Assembly (NCBI GenBank): GCA_937888775.1
Contig: CALAQT010000034.1
Span: forward strand, 1-64,000
DNA length: 64,000 bases
DNA from: an uncultured Actinomycetes bacterium
Lineage (GTDB): Bacteria > Actinomycetota > Thermoleophilia > Solirubrobacterales > Solirubrobacteraceae
Reading direction: 5' to 3'
The notes beneath the pieces were generated by a model. That model did not search any database, was not told the origin of the DNA, and was given only the letters and a program-made list of their open reading frames with translations. Below are positions 52,811-61,116 of this stretch, in pieces (positions within the stretch are counted from its first letter, which is position 1; each line of letters begins with the position of its first letter). The translations under genes and the position numbers were made by a program.

Positions 52811-53623
52811 ATGAACCCGACCGTCCTTCTGGACGGCGCGCGAGCGTTGCGCGCGCTGCCGCCACCATCCCTTGACCTCGCCCAGATCCCGCCGCTGCAG
52901 CACGCGGCACCGCCCACGATCCGGATCGCGATGCCCGACGGCTCCCAGACAGAGCTGCCGGGCGCGCTCTGGCCGGAGCCCGACCTGTGGGCTGCCAGTG
53001 AGCGCCGCGCGCGCGCCGGCGAGCCTCCGGCGATCGAGGTCCGCCGCCTCTCGCGCGCGGAGTCCAACGTGCTCGCCGCCGACTGGCACCCGCTCGGCGC
53101 CGAGACACGCCCGTTCGGCTACCACGCTTTCGCGCTGTTCCTCAAGAACGAGCCGGTCGCGCTCGCGAGCGCCGGCAGCACCCACAGCGCGGTCGTCGAC
53201 ACCGACCGCGGCCTGCACCGGCGCAACGTGATCGAGCTGACGCGGCTCTGCCGCTCCCCGCAGCAAAAGACCGAAGGAAGCCTGCGGGTGATGCTGCGCC
53301 TGTGGCGCGACTTCCTGGCGCTTCCCTACTGGCCCTACTTCCCAGACACCACGAAGGTCGCGCTGGTGTCCTACTCGATGCCGGGCAAGGTCGGGCACAT
53401 CTACCGCCACGACGGCTGGGTGCGCGTGCGCGGCTGCAGCGGATCGGGCGGAGGAGGCACCTGGTCTAAGCGCACCCGGCCCGGCCGCGCTCGACCAAGT
53501 GGCCTGTGGGTGTACTGGCTCACCGACGACACCCCGGCCATCGCCGCCGCGGCCGAGGTCATCGCGCTCTCCCCACCCTCAGCGCGTGGCGCTGGCGAGC
53601 TGGCGGGGCGGCGTGCGGCATGA
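52811..53623 (+). CDS. Mom/XF1762-like (GNAT-fold) protein, possible DNA-modification enzyme
   Basis: ATG 52811 follows GAAAGGAGCC. The C-terminal 170 residues of this 270-residue protein have the layout of phage Mom and XF1762-family proteins, a GNAT-fold group: FGYHAFALFLKNEPVALAS, then IELTRLCRSP, a helix VMLRLWRDFL, VALVSYSMPG and GHIYRHDGW, and a GGGGTWSKRTRPGRA tail. Mu Mom hypermodifies adenine to block restriction. The gene is joined by an ATGA overlap to a DNA methyltransferase, which fits a DNA-modification pair. A plain acetyltransferase remains possible. Confidence 0.6.
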   Translation: MNPTVLLDGARALRALPPPSLDLAQIPPLQHAAPPTIRIAMPDGSQTELPGALWPEPDLWAASERRARAGEPPAIEVRRLSRAESNVLAADWHPLGAETRPFGYHAFALFLKNEPVALASAGSTHSAVVDTDRGLHRRNVIELTRLCRSPQQKTEGSLRVMLRLWRDFLALPYWPYFPDTTKVALVSYSMPGKVGHIYRHDGWVRVRGCSGSGGGGTWSKRTRPGRARPSGLWVYWLTDDTPAIAAAAEVIALSPPSARGAGELAGRRAA

Positions 53624-54702
53624 GCGGGCCGCTGAAGAGCGAGACGGACATGCTGCGCACCCTGGCGCGCGGCACCTACACGCTGGCCGCGCTCTACGCA
53701 CACGTCGAAGAGAACGCCGACGTCGCCCGCGAGGATGGGCACTCCCCGTCAGCGCCCGGGCATTCGTGGGATCCGCGGTGGCGGCACCGCGTCCGCGGCT
53801 GGCTCGCAAACCAGCGTCGCGCCGGTCGCGCGCGGCGCATCACACACGCGGTCTGGGCGCTCGAGGGGACACCCGAGAATCCCGGGCGGATGCTGTTGAT
53901 CGCAGCGGGCGGCCAGGATCCGCAGGTCGAGCTGCAGTGCCGCGACGCCGTCGCGCTGCTCGGCGACGTCGACGGGCCGCTGGATGCGGTCATCACCGAC
54001 CCGCCGTGGGGCCTTGAATGGGACAGGCCGGGGTCGCGCAGCCAGTACGCGCGCGAGGAGGCGAAGGTCCTCGACGGCTACATCGACGTGCCCGCCCGGG
54101 AGTACCTGGCGTTCTCGCGTCGATGGATCGCCGCCGCCGCCCGCGTGCTGCGCCCCGGCGGGCAGCTCGTCGTCGTGACCGGCCCGCAGCGCGCCGCCCC
54201 GGTGCAGATCGCCGCCGAAGAGCACGGTCTGGCGTGGGTATGCACGATCGTCGCGCGCCGCGAGTTCGTCGCGCCGAGCCGACGGCGTCCCTCGCCGGCT
54301 CACTGGGCGATCACCGCGATGTGCCGCGGCCCCGTCTCCCACCGCCGGCGCGTATTCAACGCGCCAGGCGACCAGCGCCGCTCCCACACCGGGGGCCTCT
54401 ACCCGACCGACCTGTGGCTCGAAGGTAACGGCCGAGCCGACAGGCCCGGCCTGCTGCGCTACGCCACGGAGCTGCCCGAACCGTTGGCGAGGCGCATCGT
54501 CACGGTGTTCACCGACGAAGGCGAGCACGTTTGCGACCCGCTACTCGGCGGGGGCAGCATCCAGCGCGCTTGCTGGCAGACCGGACGGCGCTTCACCGGC
54601 GGTGACCTGAACCCCACCGCCGTCATGTACGCCGCCGCGCGGCTGCTCGCCGAGCACGCCTGGCCGCAAGAGCGTCAACCCCAGCTCCCGCTCGCCGCCT
54701 GA
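53620..54702 (+). CDS. DNA methyltransferase (N6-adenine or N4-cytosine, DPPW type)
   Basis: The 360-residue protein starts at ATG 53620, coupled to the Mom-like gene. Motif IV DPPW lies at residues 127-130 (AVITDPPWGLEW) and the AdoMet site comes later (VCDPLLGGGSIQRACWQ, GGDLNPTAV), the beta-class order. The N-terminal 95 residues look like a winged helix (MLRTLARGTYTLAALYAHVE; RHRVRGWLANQRRAGRARR) that may add DNA recognition. No restriction enzyme is adjacent, so it is probably protective or regulatory. Confidence 0.88.
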   Translation: MSGPLKSETDMLRTLARGTYTLAALYAHVEENADVAREDGHSPSAPGHSWDPRWRHRVRGWLANQRRAGRARRITHAVWALEGTPENPGRMLLIAAGGQDPQVELQCRDAVALLGDVDGPLDAVITDPPWGLEWDRPGSRSQYAREEAKVLDGYIDVPAREYLAFSRRWIAAAARVLRPGGQLVVVTGPQRAAPVQIAAEEHGLAWVCTIVARREFVAPSRRRPSPAHWAITAMCRGPVSHRRRVFNAPGDQRRSHTGGLYPTDLWLEGNGRADRPGLLRYATELPEPLARRIVTVFTDEGEHVCDPLLGGGSIQRACWQTGRRFTGGDLNPTAVMYAAARLLAEHAWPQERQPQLPLAA

Positions 54703-54765
54703 ACCAGCCGGTAGGCGCGCGGGCTTGTTCCTGACCATCCCTGCACCCCGCCCAAAGGAGTTCGA

Positions 54766-54822
54766 ATGTCAACAGGAAACCCAACCCAGCAACATGACCC
54801 ACCCCAGCGGGTCGGGAGGTGA
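54766..54822 (+). CDS. 18-codon leader-like ORF
   Basis: ATG 54766 has a strong ribosome site (AAAGGAGTTCGA), but the frame ends after 18 polar residues at TGA 54822, seven bases before the next GTG. The end of the frame contains GGGAGG, the ribosome site of that gene. It could couple or attenuate translation of the 54829 gene. Confidence 0.35.
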   Translation: MSTGNPTQQHDPPQRVGR

Positions 54823-54828
54823 GCGGCC

Positions 54829-55167
54829 GTGAGCGCCAGCAGCTACACCGACCTCGCCGCGCACGCGGGACACCATGTCGCCGTCGTGATCTACGCGCAG
54901 GAGAACGCCGCAGTCGAGTGCGAAACCTGCCGCGAGGTACTCGTGGACTTTGCCCGCGCCGATGAGACAGAGCTCGCTGGGCTCCTCGCGCTCGCTGAGC
55001 AGCGCGGAATCGCCGAGGACACGCTCGACGAAACCGTTCACGACATGGCCGCAGCCACGGGCTCGTCAGTCAACAACGAAGGCCACGACAGCCAAATCGC
55101 CTACCTGCAAGCCGAGATCGGCACCCGCGCGACGCGGGAGCTGCTGGACCGCGAGGGCCAACGATGA
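54829..55167 (+). CDS. Hypothetical protein
   Basis: From GTG 54829 (ribosome site GGGAGG) the 112-residue protein begins with HVAVVIYAQENAAVECETCR, where the CxxC recalls a small zinc site, and continues helical and acidic. Its stop overlaps the next ATG (ATGA at 55164). No family is recognised. Confidence 0.55.
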   Translation: MSASSYTDLAAHAGHHVAVVIYAQENAAVECETCREVLVDFARADETELAGLLALAEQRGIAEDTLDETVHDMAAATGSSVNNEGHDSQIAYLQAEIGTRATRELLDREGQR

Positions 55168-55415
55168 CTCAGATCCCGCCGCCGCCCCCGGCGTTCAGCG
55201 AACTCAACGAACACCTCACAAGCCTGGAGCGGGCGTTCACCAAAGGCCGTGTCGCCGGCGGCCGCTCGCGCTTGCTCGGCGTCGGTCCCTCAGCCGGTCC
55301 GCCGAACTACGCCACGACCCCGACTGCACACCAACTGACACCGGGCCCTCGATTGGCCACGGTCGCCCTGGCTAGACAGTATGGGCGTGGCGTCCGCGTT
55401 CGGCTGCTGACCTGA
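55164..55415 (+). CDS. Hypothetical protein, probably cut short by the IS110 insertion
   Basis: The 83-codon frame starts coupled to the previous gene with a clear helix (FSELNEHLTSLERAFTKGR) but loses protein character after about 45 codons and ends just before the IS110 hairpin. It may be the 5' part of a gene interrupted by the insertion. Confidence 0.45.
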   Translation: MTQIPPPPPAFSELNEHLTSLERAFTKGRVAGGRSRLLGVGPSAGPPNYATTPTAHQLTPGPRLATVALARQYGRGVRVRLLT

Positions 55416-55419
55416 AATC

Positions 55420-55484
55420 GTCGACGCTCCCGCGCATCGTATGGCGCGGGCTGGTTACCGCATCGATGGAAAGGGAGCGTCGAC
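55420..55484 (+). promoter_or_regulatory. 5' hairpin sequestering the IS110 ribosome site
   Basis: GTCGACGCTCCC (55420-55431) pairs exactly with GGGAGCGTCGAC (55473-55484), whose GGGAG is the transposase ribosome site; ATG follows at once. An inner hairpin CCCGCGC/GCGCGGG (55429-55450) competes for the same bases. Switching between them could control transposase synthesis, or the stretch may be part of a bridge-type RNA. Confidence 0.55.
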
Positions 55485-56576
55485 ATGGGTGAAGGTATCT
55501 GTTTTGCCGGGCTTGATGTGCACGCCAGGAAGACCGCCGCGGCGGCTGTGCAATTGGGGTCCGGTGAGGTGTGGAAGGCGCAGCTGGGAGGGTCCTCGGC
55601 GGCGGCGATCGAGTGGCTGCAATCTCTCCCGGGGGAGGTGCGTGCGGTCTATGAGGCAGGGCCGACGGGGTTCGAGCTCGCGCGGGCAGCCCGCGCGGCC
55701 GGGGTGCAGGTGATGGTCTGTGCTCCTGGCGCGATCCCGCGTCAGCCTGGGGACCGGATCAAGACAGACACGCGTGATGCTCTGAAGCTCGCCCGGCTTC
55801 ATGCCGCAGGCCAGCTGCGCCCGGTCGTTGTGCCGGCTCCCGAACTGGAGGCGTTGCGTGATCTGGTGCGTGCGCGTGAGGATCTGCGCGGGGACCTGAT
55901 GAGTGCCCGCCACCGGGTCAGCAAGCTGCTGCTGCGCAAGGGGATGCTCTGGACCGGGCCCGGTGAGACATGGTCTCAACGTCACCTGCAATGGCTGAGC
56001 AAGGTTCGCTTCGAGCAGCCCCTGCTTGAGGTCGTGTTCGGTGAGTGTCTGGCTCACCACGAGGTGCTGCTCGCCAGACGCGATCGCCTGGATGTGCTGA
56101 TCGCAGAGCAGTCCGTTCAGGGTCCGTGGGCGCCGACGGTCGCAAGGCTTCGCTGCCTGCGCGGCATCGACACGCTCACCGCGGTCGGGCTCGTCGCCGA
56201 GATCGGCGACATCACAGCGTTCGCGCACCCTAAGCAGCTCGCCAGCTATCTCGGGCTGGTCCCGTCCGAGTTCTCCTCCGGGGACAGGCGCAGCCAGGGA
56301 TCGATCACTAAAGCCGGCTCGAGCCATGCTCGCAGGCTGCTCGTCGAGGCAGCCTGGCACTACCGACGTCAGCCCAGCATCTCGCTGACTCTCAGGCGCC
56401 GCCAGCACGGTCAGCCCGCCGCCGCGATCGACGCTGCCTGGCGCGCACAGATCCGCCTGCACCGCCGCTGGGCAAACCTGGACGCCCAGCGCGGCAAGAA
56501 ACGCACCACGGTCGCCGTCGCGGTCGCACGAGAGCTCGCTTGCTTTGTCTGGGAGATCGCCAGCCAGACCGACTGA
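55485..56576 (+). CDS. IS110-family transposase
   Basis: The 363-residue recombinase has the N-terminal RuvC-like DEDD domain (FAGLDVHARKTAAAAVQLG; VYEAGPTGFELARAA; KTDTRDALKLARL) and the C-terminal Tnp20 domain (LRCLRGIDTLTAVGLVAEIG; FAHPKQLASYLGLVPSEFSS; ITKAGSSHARRLLVEAAW) with the catalytic Ser region. The frame is intact. Confidence 0.95.
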   Translation: MGEGICFAGLDVHARKTAAAAVQLGSGEVWKAQLGGSSAAAIEWLQSLPGEVRAVYEAGPTGFELARAARAAGVQVMVCAPGAIPRQPGDRIKTDTRDALKLARLHAAGQLRPVVVPAPELEALRDLVRAREDLRGDLMSARHRVSKLLLRKGMLWTGPGETWSQRHLQWLSKVRFEQPLLEVVFGECLAHHEVLLARRDRLDVLIAEQSVQGPWAPTVARLRCLRGIDTLTAVGLVAEIGDITAFAHPKQLASYLGLVPSEFSSGDRRSQGSITKAGSSHARRLLVEAAWHYRRQPSISLTLRRRQHGQPAAAIDAAWRAQIRLHRRWANLDAQRGKKRTTVAVAVARELACFVWEIASQTD

Positions 56577-56906
56577 CCCCACCCACCAATCCCGTTCGGT
56601 GTGTGGGTGGCGGCCGGCGCCGTGCCACACGGGGACCGCGATCGTCCTATGAGCACCAGCTACTGGTTGGCGCGCTCGTTTCTAGACAGCGGCCCAGGCG
56701 CAGCGAAGAACCGTCTTGAGGTATCCAGCCCTCGCATATCAGCCTGACTGCCCTCGCAGCCCGGCCGCCACCCACACACCGAGCCACAGCCAAAAACGCG
56801 TGAGTCCCAACAACCGGGCTCCCGACCACCGCTGCCCCACTTGACAACAACGCCCATATCAGGACGGCCGCGCTCGCCGACGCCCGCCAACCCGAAGGAG
56901 AACCAT
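56577..56906. other. IS110 downstream region with a 21-bp inverted repeat
   Basis: Bases 56597-56617 (CGGTGTGTGGGTGGCGGCC...) are the exact complement of 56761-56781, with 143 bases between. A smaller hairpin (CCACCCACC/GGTGTGTGGGTGG) shares the left arm. It is a candidate structured RNA of the IS or its terminator. The helicase ribosome site GAAGGAGAACC closes the region. Confidence 0.5.
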
Positions 56907-59900
56907 ATGGCCACCCTATTTCCTGCCGTCCAGCCCGCTCCGTCCGAAGCGTTTCAGGCACAGGCGCCGCGAGCGTTCGGTGCGCTGACGCCGTGGGCCG
57001 AGCTGGCCGCCGCGGCGCGCGAAAGCGACGCCTACCACCAGCTGATGCGCTGCTTTCCGCGCTGGAGCAGAGCGACCGACGCGCTCAGCCGCGACGCGCT
57101 CAAGGCGCTCGCCCAGAACCACGCCGTTGACCCCAACAGCCGCTACTCGTGGCAGGGCCGGTTCGCTCACGCCGAAGGAGTGCTGCGCCGCCATGCGCTG
57201 GCGAAGGTGGACCCCAGCACGCTGACCGCGGAGGCGATCGAGCAACTCGCCAGCGGCCAGGCGGACACCGACCGTGCCGCGGGCCTCGATTGGAGCGTCG
57301 TGACCGTCCCGGCGCAGGCGCTGGACGAGCGCATCCGTGAAGCGAACCGCGAGCTCCCGGTCGACCTGGATCACCCCGACACGTGGTATCGGACGTCCGC
57401 CAAGCGCGCAGCGATCGCCCGCCGCTACGGCCTCGTCCCCGAGCTGGCCGATGACATCTCGCGGTGGGCGCTCGCGAACGTCGCCGAGTTCAGCGAGTCG
57501 GACATGCGCTGTTGGCAGATCGGCTCGCGCCGGTGGCTCGCGCTCGCGCGGGAGGTGATGAGTGTCCCCGAGCGGGTCGAGCGACCTGTGGGGGTGTTCC
57601 TCATACCGGACGAGCGCACCGGTGACGGCTGGCGTCTGGGGCCGGTGCTCTCCCCCGAGCTGATCAGCCTCGTCGACTCACTCGGCGGGCAGATCCATCC
57701 AGGGCTGCTCAGCGCCTCCGTCCCGGCCGAGGAGGTCGATGAGTTCCTTCGCCGGATCAACATGCGGACGCTGCACGCCGGGGAGATGTCGATCGCCGAA
57801 ACCTCAGCCGGGCTCGGGACGGCACTCTCCAACTCGCTGGGCCGGCCGGTGCATCCCGGGCTGCCCGTCGACCGCCTGGAACGCTGGGGGCGCCTGCACC
57901 TCTCGAGCTTCCGCGGCGGACCCCTGGAAATGCGGGTCCTGACCCGCAGCGTCAAGTCGTTTCCGGTGCGGCGCCTGGGGTCGGTTCGTGCCGGGAAGGC
58001 AAAGGACTATGCGTTGAGCGTCGCGATGGATCTCGGCGAGGCAGTCGCGATCGCCGTCGAGCGCGAGGTGCCGCTGCTGCTCTCCACCGAGGCCTCGGGC
58101 TATCTCGCCGGCACGGTCCGTGTCGGGCGGATGAAGGGCCGCCCCGGGATGCTGACGATCACTGAGGCGGACGGCATGTCGGCGATCACACGCCGGCTTC
58201 TAGCCGAGCAGGCCATCACGCTGCTGCGGGAGCTGAAGGCGAGCGGCGCGAACGTGGTGCTCGACTCAGGCGCGCGCGAACTCGTGCGAATGACCGTCGT
58301 CGCACCGCTCGACGATGACCCGGTATTGAAGGACCCGCAGCGTCGTGTCGCGGCGCTGAAGGTCGTCGGGTCGGGCCTTGACATGTCCCAGACCGCGACC
58401 GGTAAGACGATCACCACGGGCCGCGCGATCTACCACCGCGCCGCGACCATCCGCGGGTTCCGCGGCCTGGTGATCGCCGGGCCGCGACTGATCAACCAGT
58501 GGTTCGAGGAGCTCACCGTTGGTGCTCCCTCGCGCGGGCTGCCGCCGCTCGCTCCGAACTGCGAGGTGCTGATCATCGACGAGCGCATCCCCGTCGCCGC
58601 GCAGGTTCGCCGCTTTCACCGCGACCTCGGGGACCGCCCCGGCGTCGTGCTCGTCGGGACCGGGGTGATGGAGCGTTTCGCCCGCGAGCTGGCGGTCATC
58701 CACTGGCACTTCGCGGTCGCGGATGAGATCCACCGCTACCGCAACCCCGCCACCGAGGCGCACCGTGCGCTCGCGGAGCTGCGCTTCGGCGCGATCGCGG
58801 ACTTCTGGGGGCTGACGGGCACCCCGGCCGGGAAGGAGGCCGCGAACATCGACCGCCTCGTCGGACTGTGCGTCGCCGACCGCACGCTGCTGGAGGAGCG
58901 GCTGAACACCGTCGAAGCGGGCGATCTGATGGACGAGGTCAACGCCGCGAGGTTGCGCGTGAACTACGGGCCGCACGCGGTGCGGGTCACGAAGAAGGAA
59001 ATGAAGCCCTACCTCCCCGACGTGCTGCCCGCGGAGCCGTTGCCGATCGAGGCGGACCCCGCGCTCGCGGAGCTGATGAAGGCCCTGCGGGAAGGCGGGA
59101 AGGCGGCGTACCGGCGGCTGCTGGAGGTGCTGCACGAGCTCAAGACGCTCGACAAGCACAGCGCGCTTCACCGCGAGGCGATGAAAGAGTACGCCCGCCA
59201 GCAGGGAATGGTGCTCGGACACGTCGACCGGTACGTCGACATCGGCGTGGACCCCGAGACGCTGACGCATTCGGCCTCGCTGCTGGCGAAGGCACTCGTC
59301 CGCGAAGGCCTCGTCGCCGAGGCGATGAAGGGCGGCGGGGACGGGCTGCCGCTGCTGCGCAGCATCGTCGCGCAGAGCTTGGCTGAGCGGGCCGCTGAGG
59401 AGCAGATCCTGGTGTTCGCTGAGCGGGTGTGGTGCCTGCGCCAGCTCGCGCAGACGATCCGCGAGCGCTACGGCATCGAGGCGTGCGTCGCTGACGGCTC
59501 GATCGGCAAAGACGAGTTCGAGGAGCTCAAGCGGCGCTTCACCGACGGGGAGTTCCCGATCCTGTGCCTCAGTCGCATCGGGCATGAGGGCCACAACCTG
59601 CAGGTCGCAAGCGGCATCGTGCACCTCGATGTCCCGCCCGTCCCGGACGGCATCGAACAGCGCGTCGGTCGCGTCGACCGGATCGGCTCGCCGCACGCGT
59701 CGGTGTGGACGTCGATCCCCTACATCGTCGGCGGCGGCACCGAACACATGGTCAAGATCGTCGCGCCGCGCGGCGGTGAAAACCACCAGATCCTCGACGC
59801 GCCCGAAGGCGTCGGCGCCGAGGAATCCACGATCGCTAAGCAGCTCGGCGTGATCACCAGCCAGGTCGCCGAGAACAAGCAGCAGGAGGGCTACCTCTCA

Positions 59901-59945
59901 ACCGCCGCGCGCCTGCGCGTCGCCGCCCGCATCTTCGGCGCCTGA
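56907..59945 (+). CDS. SNF2-like superfamily 2 helicase
   Basis: From ATG 56907 (ribosome site GAAGGAG) the product has 1012 residues. The helicase core is in the C-terminal half: Walker A TATGKTITT near 497, DEIH box near 605, GLTGTPAG (motif III-like) near 640, and motif VI EQRVGRVDRIGS near 918. The first 480 residues are unique and mostly helical. The core resembles SNF2/RapA-type translocases that track on DNA. It leads a cluster with MoxR ATPase and VWA genes. Confidence 0.85.
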   Translation: MATLFPAVQPAPSEAFQAQAPRAFGALTPWAELAAAARESDAYHQLMRCFPRWSRATDALSRDALKALAQNHAVDPNSRYSWQGRFAHAEGVLRRHALAKVDPSTLTAEAIEQLASGQADTDRAAGLDWSVVTVPAQALDERIREANRELPVDLDHPDTWYRTSAKRAAIARRYGLVPELADDISRWALANVAEFSESDMRCWQIGSRRWLALAREVMSVPERVERPVGVFLIPDERTGDGWRLGPVLSPELISLVDSLGGQIHPGLLSASVPAEEVDEFLRRINMRTLHAGEMSIAETSAGLGTALSNSLGRPVHPGLPVDRLERWGRLHLSSFRGGPLEMRVLTRSVKSFPVRRLGSVRAGKAKDYALSVAMDLGEAVAIAVEREVPLLLSTEASGYLAGTVRVGRMKGRPGMLTITEADGMSAITRRLLAEQAITLLRELKASGANVVLDSGARELVRMTVVAPLDDDPVLKDPQRRVAALKVVGSGLDMSQTATGKTITTGRAIYHRAATIRGFRGLVIAGPRLINQWFEELTVGAPSRGLPPLAPNCEVLIIDERIPVAAQVRRFHRDLGDRPGVVLVGTGVMERFARELAVIHWHFAVADEIHRYRNPATEAHRALAELRFGAIADFWGLTGTPAGKEAANIDRLVGLCVADRTLLEERLNTVEAGDLMDEVNAARLRVNYGPHAVRVTKKEMKPYLPDVLPAEPLPIEADPALAELMKALREGGKAAYRRLLEVLHELKTLDKHSALHREAMKEYARQQGMVLGHVDRYVDIGVDPETLTHSASLLAKALVREGLVAEAMKGGGDGLPLLRSIVAQSLAERAAEEQILVFAERVWCLRQLAQTIRERYGIEACVADGSIGKDEFEELKRRFTDGEFPILCLSRIGHEGHNLQVASGIVHLDVPPVPDGIEQRVGRVDRIGSPHASVWTSIPYIVGGGTEHMVKIVAPRGGENHQILDAPEGVGAEESTIAKQLGVITSQVAENKQQEGYLSTAARLRVAARIFGA

Positions 59946-60051
59946 GCACCCCGGGCACTGCGCTGCGCGGCCAGCCGCGCGCGGCCACAAGCACGCCCCC
60001 CGCGTTCCATCCACTAGCGGGGCGAACGCCCCGCACCAAAGGGAGATATCT

Positions 60052-61116
60052 ATGGCTACAGCCACAGCAATCGATCAGGCGCTCGCCACCGTCGATGAGG
60101 TCGCCGCCGAAGGAGACCTCACGGCCGAGGCGAGAGCGCTGCTCACCCTCGACGCAACCACGCATGAGGCGATCGTGCTGCCGGACGGCCGCACGATCTA
60201 TCCGCCGTCGCTGTTCGGGGAGCCGCTGCAGGAGGTCGCGTGCAGGCTACTGGACGCGCAGGACCCCACCCGTTCGCGCTACCTGAAGCTGATCGGCCCG
60301 CCCGGGACCGGGAAGAGCCAGGTCGCCAGGGCGATCGCCTACACCAGCTGGCGCCAGCAGAAGAAGAAGGTGATCAAACGTCACGGCAGCCCATTCTACG
60401 GGCTGATCGAGCTGCAGCCCGGCCCGTCCGCGGATGAGTATTTCTTCCGCTACGACTTCATCCCCGACCCCGAGGACGCGACCCGCGTGAAGCTCGTCGA
60501 GGCCGCGTTTGTAGAGGCGATGCGCAACGGGTGGCTGGTCGTCATCGACGAGGTCAGCATCGCCCGCGATGTCGCGCTGCTGAGCCTCAACGGCACACTC
60601 GACGGCCGGCTGATCCTGTACCTCGCGGCGACCGGGGAGACCGTCACCGCGCAGCCCGGGTTCGGGGTGATCCTGACGTATAACCCGGGTCTCGTCGGCG
60701 CTACCGACATCCCCGACGCGTGGCACTCGCGGTTCCCCGCGACGGTCGAGGTCTCGAGCAACTGGGGGGCGCTGCGCGAGCTCGGCGTCAACGGCACGCT
60801 GGTCGACGCGGCCGAGAAGTATGACTCGAAGCGCAAGAGCGGCGAACTTGCGTGGACGCCGCAGTTCCGGGAGATCGAGAGCCTGCACGTGATGAGCGAC
60901 CGTGTCGGGGAGCGCGTCGCGCTATCGATGTTCATCTCCGGGCTGCATGAGCAGCTGGAGACCGGGAAGCTGCTCGCCGCGGACGCCGCGGCCGCGTGCC
61001 GGATGCTCGACGAGGGCGGCTTTCAGCGCTTCAAGGTGAGCGCCGGCAAACGCAAAGCGGGCGCCTCGAACGCGATCCCGAACCTCGAGGGGTACCCGCG
61101 GGCGGTGACACGCTGA
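60052..61116 (+). CDS. MoxR-type AAA+ ATPase
   Basis: ATG 60052 follows AAAGGGAGATA. The 354-residue ATPase has Walker A GPPGTGKS near 82-89, Walker B LVVIDEVS near 162, and the MoxR-like ILTYNPGLVG sensor region. MoxR ATPases act as chaperones that remodel partners with VWA domains; exactly such a partner follows, its ATG overlapping the stop (TGATG). Confidence 0.88.
   Translation: MATATAIDQALATVDEVAAEGDLTAEARALLTLDATTHEAIVLPDGRTIYPPSLFGEPLQEVACRLLDAQDPTRSRYLKLIGPPGTGKSQVARAIAYTSWRQQKKKVIKRHGSPFYGLIELQPGPSADEYFFRYDFIPDPEDATRVKLVEAAFVEAMRNGWLVVIDEVSIARDVALLSLNGTLDGRLILYLAATGETVTAQPGFGVILTYNPGLVGATDIPDAWHSRFPATVEVSSNWGALRELGVNGTLVDAAEKYDSKRKSGELAWTPQFREIESLHVMSDRVGERVALSMFISGLHEQLETGKLLAADAAAACRMLDEGGFQRFKVSAGKRKAGASNAIPNLEGYPRAVTR

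Larger units (their letters stand above)
55405..56790 (+). mobile_element. IS110-family element (ends approximate)
   Basis: One DEDD-type transposase with structured non-coding DNA on both sides: a 12-bp inverted repeat touching the start codon and a 21-bp perfect inverted repeat downstream. IS110 elements lack terminal inverted repeats, so the exact ends cannot be read here. It separates the 55164 gene from the helicase operon. Confidence 0.75.

Noticed and set aside
58266..59786. Minus-strand frame of 506 codons inside the helicase gene
   Set aside because: Shadow of the helicase, which has all its motifs in the plus frame.
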